A DNA stretch of 64,000 nucleotides from Micromonospora peucetia. GTDB taxonomy: Bacteria > Actinomycetota > Actinomycetes > Mycobacteriales > Micromonosporaceae. Under the pieces are notes generated by a model. That model saw only the letters and a list, made by a program, of their open reading frames with translations, was not told the DNA's origin and did not search any database. The first letter of the stretch is position 1. Each line of letters opens with the position of its first letter. Location: positions 6,324,001 to 6,388,000 of the forward strand of contig NZ_FMIC01000002.1 of the NCBI RefSeq assembly GCF_900091625.1, given 5' to 3'. Below, one piece after another: positions 18,372 to 26,688 of the stretch. The position numbers were made by a program, and so were the translations under genes.

Positions 18372-19388
18372 ATGATCAATCCCACACCTTTGATGCGTCT
18401 GGTGGCCGGCGTCTGGGGATTCAAGACCCTCGCGGTCGGCGTCGAACTCGGCCTGTTCACCCGGCTCGCGAACGGGCGGACCCTCACGGTCGACGAGGTC
18501 GCCACCGAGTTCGGGCTGGCCGAACGCCCGGCGGACCTGCTGTTGGCCGCGAGTGCGTCCCTCGGCCTGCTCGAGAAGGCCGGCGACGGTTACCGCAACT
18601 CCGAACTCGCCGAGCAGTTCCTGGTCGAGGGCCGTCCCTACTACTTCGGCGCGCAGATCCGCTACTCCGACCTGCGCACCTATCTGCCCTGGCACCGCAT
18701 CGGTGAGGCCCTGCGCACCGACCGGCCCCTCACCTGGGACCCGCAGGCCCAGCAGTCGATGTTCGACACCACCGACCCGCAGATGCTGCTGGAGTTCTGG
18801 GACGCCATGTACTCCACCTCCAGCTTCACCGCCCGCGCGCTGGCCGACGCGTACGACTTCGGCGCGCACACCCGGCTGCTCGACGTCGGTGGCGGGGCCG
18901 GAGCGTTCCCGATCGAGTTCTGCCGCCGCCTGCCCGACCTGCGGGCGACCATCCTCGACCTGCCGCACGTGTGCGTCCGCGCCGAGGAGCGGATCGCGGA
19001 GGCAGGCCTGAGCGGGCGGATCGGCACGGTCGGCGGCGACTTCCTGGCCGACCCGGGACTGCCGGACGGGCACGACGTCATCCTGCTCAGCATGATCCTG
19101 CACGACTGGGACGAGCCGACGAACCGGGCGTTGCTGGCCAAGTGCCACGCGGCGCTGCCGGCCGGCGGGGCGATCGTCATCTGCGAACTGCTGCTCAACG
19201 ACGAGCGCACCGGCCCGCCGGAGGCCGCCCTGATGGGTATGAACATGCTGGTCGAAACCGAGGGCGGCAAGAACTACTCCGGCGCCGAATACGCGGCCTG
19301 GCTCGCCGACGCCGGCTTCGTCGACGTACACACGGTGCCGTTCGACGCCCCGGGTGCCAACGGGGCGGTGGTGGCCCGACGGGCCTGA
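18372..19388 (+). CDS. SAM-dependent O-methyltransferase (plant-OMT/ASMT-like family)
   Basis: 338 residues. An N-terminal winged-helix dimerisation region (about 1-100, with the TVDEVATEFGL turn) is followed by a Rossmann methyltransferase fold. The SAM-binding motif is LLDVGGGAGAFP, an acidic loop reads ATILDLPHV, and the catalytic region is LLSMILHDWDE with the His-Asp pair of this family. Such enzymes methylate hydroxyl groups on small aromatic or polyketide substrates; the substrate here cannot be told. I chose the ATG at 18372, which opens directly on the conserved N-terminus, though no clear ribosome binding site precedes it. It stands alone, with divergent and convergent neighbours. 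Confidence 0.85.
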   Translation: MINPTPLMRLVAGVWGFKTLAVGVELGLFTRLANGRTLTVDEVATEFGLAERPADLLLAASASLGLLEKAGDGYRNSELAEQFLVEGRPYYFGAQIRYSDLRTYLPWHRIGEALRTDRPLTWDPQAQQSMFDTTDPQMLLEFWDAMYSTSSFTARALADAYDFGAHTRLLDVGGGAGAFPIEFCRRLPDLRATILDLPHVCVRAEERIAEAGLSGRIGTVGGDFLADPGLPDGHDVILLSMILHDWDEPTNRALLAKCHAALPAGGAIVICELLLNDERTGPPEAALMGMNMLVETEGGKNYSGAEYAAWLADAGFVDVHTVPFDAPGANGAVVARRA

Positions 19389-19417
19389 GCCGGACGGTGG
19401 TGGCCCGACGGGCCTGA
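19366..19417 (+). repeat. 23-bp tandem duplication spanning the methyltransferase stop codon
   Basis: The 23 bases 19366-19388, which include the stop codon, recur exactly at 19395-19417, a 29-nt period. The second copy is non-coding. Confidence 0.8.
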
Positions 19418-19437
19418 CCGCCGGCGTGTCACGCGCG

Positions 19438-19473
19438 GTGGGCCCCTTCCGCCGGTCGACGGAAGGGGCCCAC
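19438..19473. terminator. Bidirectional terminator between methyltransferase and subtilase
   Basis: A 14-bp perfect stem (19438-19451 with 19460-19473) and an 8-nt loop lie between two convergent stop codons (19388 and 19481). Confidence 0.85.
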
Positions 19474-19480
19474 CCGGATG

Positions 19481-22400
19481 TCAGCCCTTGACCGGAATGG
19501 CCCGGGGCAGCGACTGGTCGATCGAGGCGCCGCTGGCGTCCTCGGCGGTGATGCGGAAGCCGAGGAAGCCGCCCGCGACCAGCGCCGTACGCGGTGCGGT
19601 GAAGACGTGCTTGCCCTTGCCCCGACGCGACACGTCGACCTCGGTCCAGGTGGCACCGCCGTCGGCGGTCACCCAGGCCCGCACCTTGCGGAGCTTGTCC
19701 GACTCACCGGTGATGCTGGCCTCGAGGGTCAGCTTCCGGTTCGGCTTGGCCCGGTTGTGCAGGTCCAGGTCGGCGGTGACGCTGGTGTTGAGCAGCCGGA
19801 CCGGGGTGGCCGTACCGGACGACCCGTCGGTGCGGAAGGTCCACCGGGTCTGGCCTTCGCCGCCCATCGGGAAGATGCCGCCCGAGGTGAAGGACCGCTC
19901 CAGGACGTAGGACGCGGGGCCGTTGTCCTCGAAGGTCTTGTCGATCTTGGAACCCCGGTCCACGACCAGCGCCCCGTCCCGGTAGAGCCGGGTGGCGGAC
20001 GACCACTTCTGCGGGTAGCTGAAGTCGATGTAGTCGACGGTCCGGCCCGTCGTGTTGACGGCGTCGTTCGCGCTGAGCTCCAACCGGGCCCCGGTGACGG
20101 TGCCCTGGGCACGGGTCGTCAGCGGGCCGGCGAACCAGGTGTCACTGGTGGTGCTGCCGGGCCGGTAGGTGGTGATCGGCCCGGGCATGTTGCGCAGTTC
20201 CACCCGGTCCTTGCTGCGGTGGGTGAACCGCATCCACTGGGTGTCCCGCGCCTGGATGTACTCGGTGCGGACCCGGGGCACCGACAGGTACGACGGCGAG
20301 GTCACGTTGAGCCCGAGCAGGCCGGGGCCGTAGACCGTGCTGCCCTCCTGGTAGCGGAAGTCCTCGTTGTAGCCCTTGTAGGTGGTGCGGACCTTGGCCA
20401 GGTCGCGGACGTCCCGCCTGGTCAGCCGGTGCGCGGCCTCGGCGGGCACCTCGTCGTCGGCGAAGGTGAGGTCGAAGAGGAGGTTGCTGTCACCGGTCAG
20501 GTGGTCGCTGTCCGCGTCGGCCAGCCGCCAGCGCTCCGAGCGGGCCACGGTGCCACCCATGGTGCCCTTGGTCGGGCTGATCCAGAGCGCGTCGCGGCTG
20601 AACGGGCCGTACGCCCCACCGAACAGGACGCTGTGGCCGGTCCAGTACTTGCCGTCCGGCGTCATCCGACGCAGGTTGGCGGCGACCAGTTCGGGCCGGG
20701 TGTCGAAGCCGTCCACCGTGACGGTCCAGCGGCGGGTCTGCCGGGCGTCCAGCACGACCGTGTCGGAGTCCGCCGGGTTGTCCAGGGTCAGGATCGCGCC
20801 GGCGTGGTTGTCCCCGATCTTCATCGCCACGGTGCCGACCACCACGTACGGGCCGTCGGGGACCCGGACGTCGGCGGTGCCGGGGTTGGCGGGGATGTTC
20901 GCGTTGATGGCGGCGCCGCTCTCGGTGTTGAGCAGGGTCACCTGGGCGGCGGCCGGGTTGCCGTCGCGGTCCAGCGCGGAGACCTTCACCGTACGGGTCC
21001 GGTCGAGCATCAGCGGGACACGCAGCGTCTGGCTGCCGTCGGCCGGGGTGGCGGTGAGCGCACCGCTGTAGGTGCCGGTGGGGGTACCGGTGCTGTCGAC
21101 GGCGAGCCGCACCTCGCCGGAGCCACCGGCGGGCAGGGTGAGGGTGGCCGGGCTGACGGTCAGCAGCCCGGCGGGCGTGCCGGCCCCGCCGCGGCCGAGG
21201 GTGCCGGCGAGGGCGACGGTGGTCTCCGCCGTACCGGTGTTGGTGATGGTGATCGTGCGGGTGGCGGCGCCCTCGGCGCCGGGGAAGGCGACCGACCCGG
21301 CGGAGGCGACCAGGCGCTGCGACAGCGCGGCCCTGGCGTCGAGCACGCCGGCGCCCACCTCGTGGATCGACTGCGCGGCGGGCGGGGCCACCGCTGTCCC
21401 CATCAGCACCGACTTCAGCCGGTCGGCCTTCCAGTCCGGGTTTTCCTCGGCGAGCAGCGCCGCGACGCCCGCGACGTGCGGGGCCGCCATCGACGTACCC
21501 GACATCGCGAGGTAGTTGGGGTCCGGCTGGACGGCGCCGTTGGTCGAACCGGCGGCGCGGGCGGCGACGATGTTCACGCCCGGCGCGGCGATCTCCGGCT
21601 TCATGAGTCCGGCCGCCCGCGTCGGTCCCCGGCTGGAGAAGCTGGCGGTGCCACCCACGTAGTCCACCGCGGCGACCGACAGGGCGCTCGGGGCGACCGA
21701 GGGAGCGGCGACGGAGCCGACCCGCGGTCCGTCGTTCCCGGCGGAGACCACGAAGAGCGCGCCGGACTGGGCGGTGAGCTTCTCCAGCGCGGTGGACACC
21801 GGGTCCGTGCCGTCACTCGGACCACTGCCCAGCGACATGTTGATGACCCGGGCGCCCTGCTCGACGGCCCATTCCATGCCCGAGATGATCATCGAGTTGG
21901 TGCCGTCGCCGTTGTCGTCGAGGACCTTGCCGACGATCAGGTCGGCCTGCGGGGCGACCCCGGAACGGATGCCGACCGCGCCCGCGCCGCTACCCGCCGC
22001 GATGCCCGCGACGTGGGTGCCGTGGCCGTGCCCGTCGGACGGGCTGCCCTTGCCGGTGAAGTCCGCGGAGCTGCTGATCCGGCCGGCCAGGTCGGGGTGG
22101 TTCGGGTCGGCGCCGGTGTCCAGCACGGCGACCTTGACGCCCTTGCCGCTACGCCCCGTCGCCCATGCCTGGGGTGCCTTGATCTGGGTCAGGTTGAGGT
22201 CGAGGGCGTCCACCCTGACCTTGGCATCCAGCCAGATCCGGCTGAAGCTGTCCAGCGTCTCGCCGAGCTCGTCGGCGTCGTCCTTGTCCAGGGTGGCCGC
22301 GCTGGCGCCGATCGACGGCAGCGCGCGTTCCCCGGAGAGCAGCCCGTCGGCCGCGCTCCGTGCCCGGGCAGCCGCCTTCGGGTCGGACTTGACGATCAGC

Positions 22401-22804
22401 GGGAGGGTGTCGCGGCGGGCGTCGTCGTAGCCGTCGCGTAGCAGGCCCGTGACGTTGAACAGCTGCGGGTCGAGCCGGTGGCCGACCTGCCCGATCACGT
22501 CGCTGGGATAGAAGAAGGTGTCGCCATCCACATCGGTACGCGCCAGGAATGTGCCCGGCGGCGAACCGGATGCCGGTTCCGCGCTGTAGGAGCGGCTGCC
22601 GTCGGGGGTGGTGGTCACCGTGACCCGGTCGCCCGTGACCAGGGTGATCGTCGTGGCGGTGGCCCCCGTCGGCGCGGTGGCTGCCTCCGGCGCGGTGGCG
22701 CCTGCTGTCCCAGCGGGCTCGGCGGACGCAGGAAGCGCCGGCAGCCCGAGGATCGCCAGGCCGGCCAGCCCCGCGATCCATCGTGAGCGGATGGGTTGTC
22801 TCAT
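19481..22804 (-). CDS. Secreted S8 subtilisin-family serine protease
   Basis: 1,107 residues from the ATG at 22804, with GGAGG 4 nt upstream. A signal peptide (about 1-33) is followed by a propeptide region. The catalytic domain shows the full triad: Asp in AVLDTGADPNHPDL (about 227), His in GHGTHVAGIAAG (about 263) and Ser in GTSMAAPHVAG (about 436). Beta-sandwich domains of roughly 600 residues follow, as in large actinomycete subtilases. The start codon overlaps the stop of the small upstream gene (TGATG), so translation is probably coupled. An extracellular protein-degrading role is family knowledge. A terminator follows the gene. Confidence 0.92.
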   Translation of the reverse strand: MRQPIRSRWIAGLAGLAILGLPALPASAEPAGTAGATAPEAATAPTGATATTITLVTGDRVTVTTTPDGSRSYSAEPASGSPPGTFLARTDVDGDTFFYPSDVIGQVGHRLDPQLFNVTGLLRDGYDDARRDTLPLIVKSDPKAAARARSAADGLLSGERALPSIGASAATLDKDDADELGETLDSFSRIWLDAKVRVDALDLNLTQIKAPQAWATGRSGKGVKVAVLDTGADPNHPDLAGRISSSADFTGKGSPSDGHGHGTHVAGIAAGSGAGAVGIRSGVAPQADLIVGKVLDDNGDGTNSMIISGMEWAVEQGARVINMSLGSGPSDGTDPVSTALEKLTAQSGALFVVSAGNDGPRVGSVAAPSVAPSALSVAAVDYVGGTASFSSRGPTRAAGLMKPEIAAPGVNIVAARAAGSTNGAVQPDPNYLAMSGTSMAAPHVAGVAALLAEENPDWKADRLKSVLMGTAVAPPAAQSIHEVGAGVLDARAALSQRLVASAGSVAFPGAEGAATRTITITNTGTAETTVALAGTLGRGGAGTPAGLLTVSPATLTLPAGGSGEVRLAVDSTGTPTGTYSGALTATPADGSQTLRVPLMLDRTRTVKVSALDRDGNPAAAQVTLLNTESGAAINANIPANPGTADVRVPDGPYVVVGTVAMKIGDNHAGAILTLDNPADSDTVVLDARQTRRWTVTVDGFDTRPELVAANLRRMTPDGKYWTGHSVLFGGAYGPFSRDALWISPTKGTMGGTVARSERWRLADADSDHLTGDSNLLFDLTFADDEVPAEAAHRLTRRDVRDLAKVRTTYKGYNEDFRYQEGSTVYGPGLLGLNVTSPSYLSVPRVRTEYIQARDTQWMRFTHRSKDRVELRNMPGPITTYRPGSTTSDTWFAGPLTTRAQGTVTGARLELSANDAVNTTGRTVDYIDFSYPQKWSSATRLYRDGALVVDRGSKIDKTFEDNGPASYVLERSFTSGGIFPMGGEGQTRWTFRTDGSSGTATPVRLLNTSVTADLDLHNRAKPNRKLTLEASITGESDKLRKVRAWVTADGGATWTEVDVSRRGKGKHVFTAPRTALVAGGFLGFRITAEDASGASIDQSLPRAIPVKG

Positions 22805-23067
22805 CAGTCCTCCAGGTTCCATTGCCTGTGCTGCGATCCCCCGGTCCGGATCCGGAGCACCACGGGAACCCCGGTCTCGTCCGTGGCGAGCAGTTCCGCA
22901 CCGCCCGCCGCGCACCATGCGCCCACCTCGCCGGGGACCACGGGGTCCTCGGTGAGCAGTTCCACCACGCAGCCGGGTGGCAGGCGATGGCAGTGCCGTT
23001 CGAGAACGTCCCGCACTCGTGGCCAGGACTCACCGCCGGCGTCGACGACGGCATGAACGGGTTGCAT
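22804..23067 (-). CDS. TusA/SirA-like small protein lacking the catalytic cysteine
   Basis: 87 residues with the TusA-type pattern. The N-terminal strand VHAVVDAGGESWPRVRD is followed by a helix, then PPGCVVELLTEDPVVPGEV and a second helix ending in GAELLATDETGVPVVLRI. TusA proteins carry persulfide sulfur on a Cys in a CPxP motif; here that position is Trp15 (ESWPRV), so sulfur transfer by the usual route is unlikely. Its stop codon shares one base with the start codon of the subtilase, which suggests a tied function or coupled translation. The start ATG at 23067 is the first in frame. The TusA-fold call rests on sequence pattern only. Confidence 0.6.
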   Translation of the reverse strand: MQPVHAVVDAGGESWPRVRDVLERHCHRLPPGCVVELLTEDPVVPGEVGAWCAAGGAELLATDETGVPVVLRIRTGGSQHRQWNLED

Positions 23068-23230
23068 GGCTTACCTCGGGGTTGAAAGCGTCTTGGCTCC
23101 ACGCACGGTAGGAGGCGGCAATTACCACGGCCTTACCGCTGCCGGACAGGCCCGCGCCGCCACCGGTCCGCCGACTCCTGGCCGCTTCCCGAGGCCGAGC
23201 CCCGGCCTTCCGCCGGGCCGCCGCCGCGCC

Positions 23231-26200
23231 TCAACCCGCCGCCGGGCCGGCAGTCGCGGCGTCCGCCGCCGCCAACTCGTCGGTCAGCGCGCGGATGCCG
23301 TCGAGCACCTGCGTGTCGCCGGAGTCCCGGGCCGCCCGCTGGCAGGTGGCCAGCGCCACCCGCGCCTCATCGGTACGGCCGGTGCGCAGCAGGATCTCGG
23401 TGAGGTTGGCCAGGGTGGGTGGCAACGCCCACGAGTGGCCGAGCGACCGGGCCAGCCGGACCGCGGACCGGGCCAGGGCGTGCGCCCGCCGATGCTCGCC
23501 CAGGTGCAGCTCGATCACCGCCAGGTTGCTCTGGTCGATGGCGAGCACCGCCGGGTCACCCATCCGCCGGGCCGCGGTCACCGCCCGCCGGGCACAGTCC
23601 CGCGCCACGTCCAGCCGGCCGTCGATCCGGGCCAGTTCGCCCATGGTGGAGAGCGCTCCGGCCAGCAGCGGCAGGTCGTCGCAGCGTTCGGCCAGCCGCA
23701 GCGCCTCCGCGCAGGCGTCGGACGCCCGCTGGAGTTCCCCGGTGAGCATCAGGCACCCCGCGCGGATCGACTCGACCCGGGTGAGCCGGGGCAGGATCGC
23801 CGCCTCGTCGAGCCCGACGGCGGCCTGTTCCGCGCGGGCGAGGGCCGTCAGTGCCTCCGCGTACTGTCCGCAGCCGAAGTGCATGGTCCCCGCGGTCAAC
23901 TCCAGGTCGACGCGTTCGGTGGCGGTGCCCCCACCGGGCACCTCCGCCAGCCGGTGCCGGACCGCGTCCAACTCGGCCAGGCCGTCCTGTGGCCGGGACA
24001 GCCGGCCGAGCACCTCCGCCAGCACGATCGCCACCCGTACCGTACTGCGCGCGTCCGTCGACTCCTGGTAGGTCCGCAAGGCCGCACGCAGCACCTGTTC
24101 CCCTTCCTGGTAGCGGGCGCTGCGGCGCAACACGATCCCCCAGTCCAGGCGGGCGGCGGACGCGGCGGACGAATCGGCGGCGGCGTCCAGCCGGGCCACC
24201 AGGTCCATGTAGTAGGCGCAGGCGCTGTCGTTGGCGAAGAGGCTGGCCGCCCGTTCGGCGGCGCGCCGCAGCCAGTGCACGGCCCGCGGGTCGTCGGCCC
24301 GGCCGAGATGGAAGGCAACCGCTTCGACCGCGTCGGGGCGCCGGACCAGCATCGTGTCGGCGTACGTGCGATGCAGGTGGCGCCGGCTCGCGGCACCGAG
24401 TCGCTCGGCGCAGGCCAGCTCCACCAGAGGATGGCGGAACGCGTACCCGAGCACGGGCCGGCCTCCCGTGGTGACCTCCCGTTCCACGACCAGGCCGGCG
24501 GCGACAGCGGTGTCCAGCGCCGCCGCCACCGCCGGACCGCCGAGCGACGGGTAGAGCCCGGCCAGCGCGACCGCCTCCAGCTCACCGAGGGAGACCGCGC
24601 CGCCCCCGCCGACCGCGAGCGCCCCGAGCACCGCCCGGGCCTCGTCGGAGAGGCGGGTCAGCCGGCCGCGGACCAGCCGTCGCACCCCGTCGGGTACGCC
24701 TCGCACGTCACCGGCGGTGACGAGTTCCAGGGCGAACAGCGGGTTGCCCCGGGACAGCTCGTAGATGCGCCGGGCACGCTGCGGCGCGACGCCGGTGAGC
24801 CGGGCACAGTCGGCGAGGCTGAGCCGGAGCAGGGCCACCTCCACGGCCAGCCCCTGTTCCACGGTGGTGTCCAGCACCAGACGCCGCGGGTCGCAGCCGG
24901 GCAGCTCGTCGTCGCGGAGGGTCGCGACGAACCGCCAACGCCGGGACCGGGTGGTACGCAGCAGGTGGTGCAACAGGCGCAGCGAGGCGGGGTCGGCGGC
25001 GTGCAGGTCGTCGAGGACGATCAGCAGCGGCCGGACGGCGGCCAGGTCGGTCAGCAGCGCCGCCACCGCCCGGAAGAACCGGGCCTGTTCCTCCTCCGGA
25101 CTGGCGGCGTTGTCAGGAGCATCCCCCAGAGTGGTCAGTACGGCGGCGAGCCCCGGGTGTTCGGCCGTCACCACCGCCCGTTCGGTCGCGGGGCAGGTGG
25201 CGAGATACCCGTCGAGCGCCTCGGCGAACACCCCGTACGGGGTCTGTCCTTCTGCCGGGTGGCTGGTGCCCCACAACACCTGGGCACCAGCCGAGGCGGC
25301 CTGCCGAGCCGCCTCCGCCACCAGCCGGGTCTTGCCGATACCCGCCTCGCCGGTCACCAACGCGAGCGGCACCCCACCCGGCTCGGTAGCGGCCCCGGTA
25401 CCGGCCGTGGCGTGCTCCACCAGCAGGGCCAGCGGGCGGGCCCGGCCGATCAGAGGCTGGTCGTGCGGGCGCCGGATCGCCGACGGCAGCAGCGTCGCAG
25501 TGCTGTCCGCCGGCGCGGTGGGCGGAGCGGCCAGCAGGTCCAGTGCTTCCCGCAGCAGCGCCTGGAGCTCGGGGGCGGGTGGGATCCCCAGTTCCTCGGC
25601 CAGCACGTCGCGCGCCACGTGGTACTGCCGCACCGCCTGCCTCGGCCGCCCCGCGTCCACCAGCACGCGAGCCAGCAGCAGATGCAGTTCCTCGGCGGCG
25701 GGCACCCGGTCCAACTCGGCCCGCAGCACCTCGACGGCCAGGTCCGGCTCCGCCGCCGTCACCAGTACCCGGGCCAGGGCGGGCACCACCCGGGCACGCA
25801 GCGCCACCCACTGCCGCCGCCGCTCGTCGGCCCAGGTGGCGTACCGGTCCTCGGGCAACAGTTCGCCGCTCAGCAGCTCCAGCGCGGCGGTGAGCGCCGT
25901 CCGGTCGCCGGTGTCGAGAGCGAGACCGGCCGCCCTCGTGGCCTCGTCCGCGTCGACCACCGTCGACACCGGGTCGAGACTCAGCAGCTCGCCGTCGCTG
26001 TGCAGGTACGCCGACGGGATCCGCGGGGGCAGTTCCGGTTCCAGCGCGTGCCGGGCACTGTGCAGGGTCACGTGCAGGTTGCGCAGGCCCGCCTCGCGTG
26101 GCGCGTCCGGCCAGATCGCCTCCAGCGCCTGGTCCCGGTGCAGGCGGTTGCCGGGTGCGACGGCCAGAAGCTTGACCAGGGTCCGGGCACTGCTGCGCCG

Positions 26201-26338
26201 CCAGTTCCCGGCGACCGGCAGGTGTCCCTCCCGCTCCACCCGGAACCCGCCGAGGAGACGGATGCGCAGCCGGCGGGGCCGTCCGACCTCCGGTTCACCC
26301 GGCTGAGCTGGCCCTGGCATGCGCGAAACCATATCCAT
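23231..26338 (-). CDS. AfsR/SARP-type transcriptional regulator with BTAD and AAA ATPase domains
   Basis: About 1,035 residues. An OmpR-like winged helix near the N-terminus (LRIRLLGGFRV through RNLHVTLHSARHALEPEL) is followed by a bacterial transcriptional activator domain (BTAD; EERRRQW-type helices to about residue 250). Then comes an AAA ATPase with Walker A GEAGIGKTR (about 329) and Walker B LLIVLDDLHAAD (about 436), and a TPR-rich C-terminal half. The start is uncertain: ATGs at 26338, 26332 and 26320 are all possible, none with a strong ribosome binding site, and the frame is open further upstream. The regulator is divergent from the M4 protease and lies 163 nt before the TusA-like/subtilase pair on the same strand, so both proteases are plausible targets. 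Confidence 0.85.
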   Translation of the reverse strand: MDMVSRMPGPAQPGEPEVGRPRRLRIRLLGGFRVEREGHLPVAGNWRRSSARTLVKLLAVAPGNRLHRDQALEAIWPDAPREAGLRNLHVTLHSARHALEPELPPRIPSAYLHSDGELLSLDPVSTVVDADEATRAAGLALDTGDRTALTAALELLSGELLPEDRYATWADERRRQWVALRARVVPALARVLVTAAEPDLAVEVLRAELDRVPAAEELHLLLARVLVDAGRPRQAVRQYHVARDVLAEELGIPPAPELQALLREALDLLAAPPTAPADSTATLLPSAIRRPHDQPLIGRARPLALLVEHATAGTGAATEPGGVPLALVTGEAGIGKTRLVAEAARQAASAGAQVLWGTSHPAEGQTPYGVFAEALDGYLATCPATERAVVTAEHPGLAAVLTTLGDAPDNAASPEEEQARFFRAVAALLTDLAAVRPLLIVLDDLHAADPASLRLLHHLLRTTRSRRWRFVATLRDDELPGCDPRRLVLDTTVEQGLAVEVALLRLSLADCARLTGVAPQRARRIYELSRGNPLFALELVTAGDVRGVPDGVRRLVRGRLTRLSDEARAVLGALAVGGGGAVSLGELEAVALAGLYPSLGGPAVAAALDTAVAAGLVVEREVTTGGRPVLGYAFRHPLVELACAERLGAASRRHLHRTYADTMLVRRPDAVEAVAFHLGRADDPRAVHWLRRAAERAASLFANDSACAYYMDLVARLDAAADSSAASAARLDWGIVLRRSARYQEGEQVLRAALRTYQESTDARSTVRVAIVLAEVLGRLSRPQDGLAELDAVRHRLAEVPGGGTATERVDLELTAGTMHFGCGQYAEALTALARAEQAAVGLDEAAILPRLTRVESIRAGCLMLTGELQRASDACAEALRLAERCDDLPLLAGALSTMGELARIDGRLDVARDCARRAVTAARRMGDPAVLAIDQSNLAVIELHLGEHRRAHALARSAVRLARSLGHSWALPPTLANLTEILLRTGRTDEARVALATCQRAARDSGDTQVLDGIRALTDELAAADAATAGPAAG

Positions 26339-26688
26339 GGTCAGCTGCCCGACGACCGGTAGGGCCGGGTCGAGCCAGCGGGACTCCGGAATGTGCGGTC
26401 CCGCAGGGCGGCCTCCACCTCCGCAGCAGCGGGGACTACCGGATGGGCGGATACGACCGGTAGGCGGCCATGGCGGCCGATGCGGGCCAACCGGATACGC
26501 CGGATCCGTGTCACCCGACCGGGCCGACAGGGGTTTCCTCGCCCTTGTCGTGCATCCGTGGGCTGAACCGATCACCAAAGCATGCGCGGGCGGGTGGGTT
26601 GCATCGGTTGAACGGCCTCTTCTCTTCGCTCAGATAGATCGCTATATCTACATGCGTGACTACCGTCACGTGACCCCCAGGAGGGCCA
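26339..26688. promoter_or_regulatory. Divergent control region between BTAD regulator and M4 protease
   Basis: A 350-bp gap with no convincing gene. Its right end is unusually AT-rich (about 26600-26660). It holds TAGAT/ATCTA arms around 26635-26650 and the perfect 6-bp-arm palindrome noted separately at 26655-26670, close to the protease ribosome binding site. Confidence 0.45.
26655..26670. promoter_or_regulatory. Palindrome CGTGAC-TACC-GTCACG, candidate operator
   Basis: A perfect 6-bp inverted repeat with a 4-nt spacer ends 9 nt before the AGGAGG of the metalloprotease. Its position just before the ribosome binding site suits a repressor site or an mRNA hairpin. The binding factor is unknown. 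Confidence 0.35.

Noticed and set aside
26338..26578. Extending the BTAD regulator to the first ATG at 26578
   Set aside because: The extra 80 residues are Pro/Arg/Gly-rich without conservation, and would overlap the AT-rich control region.
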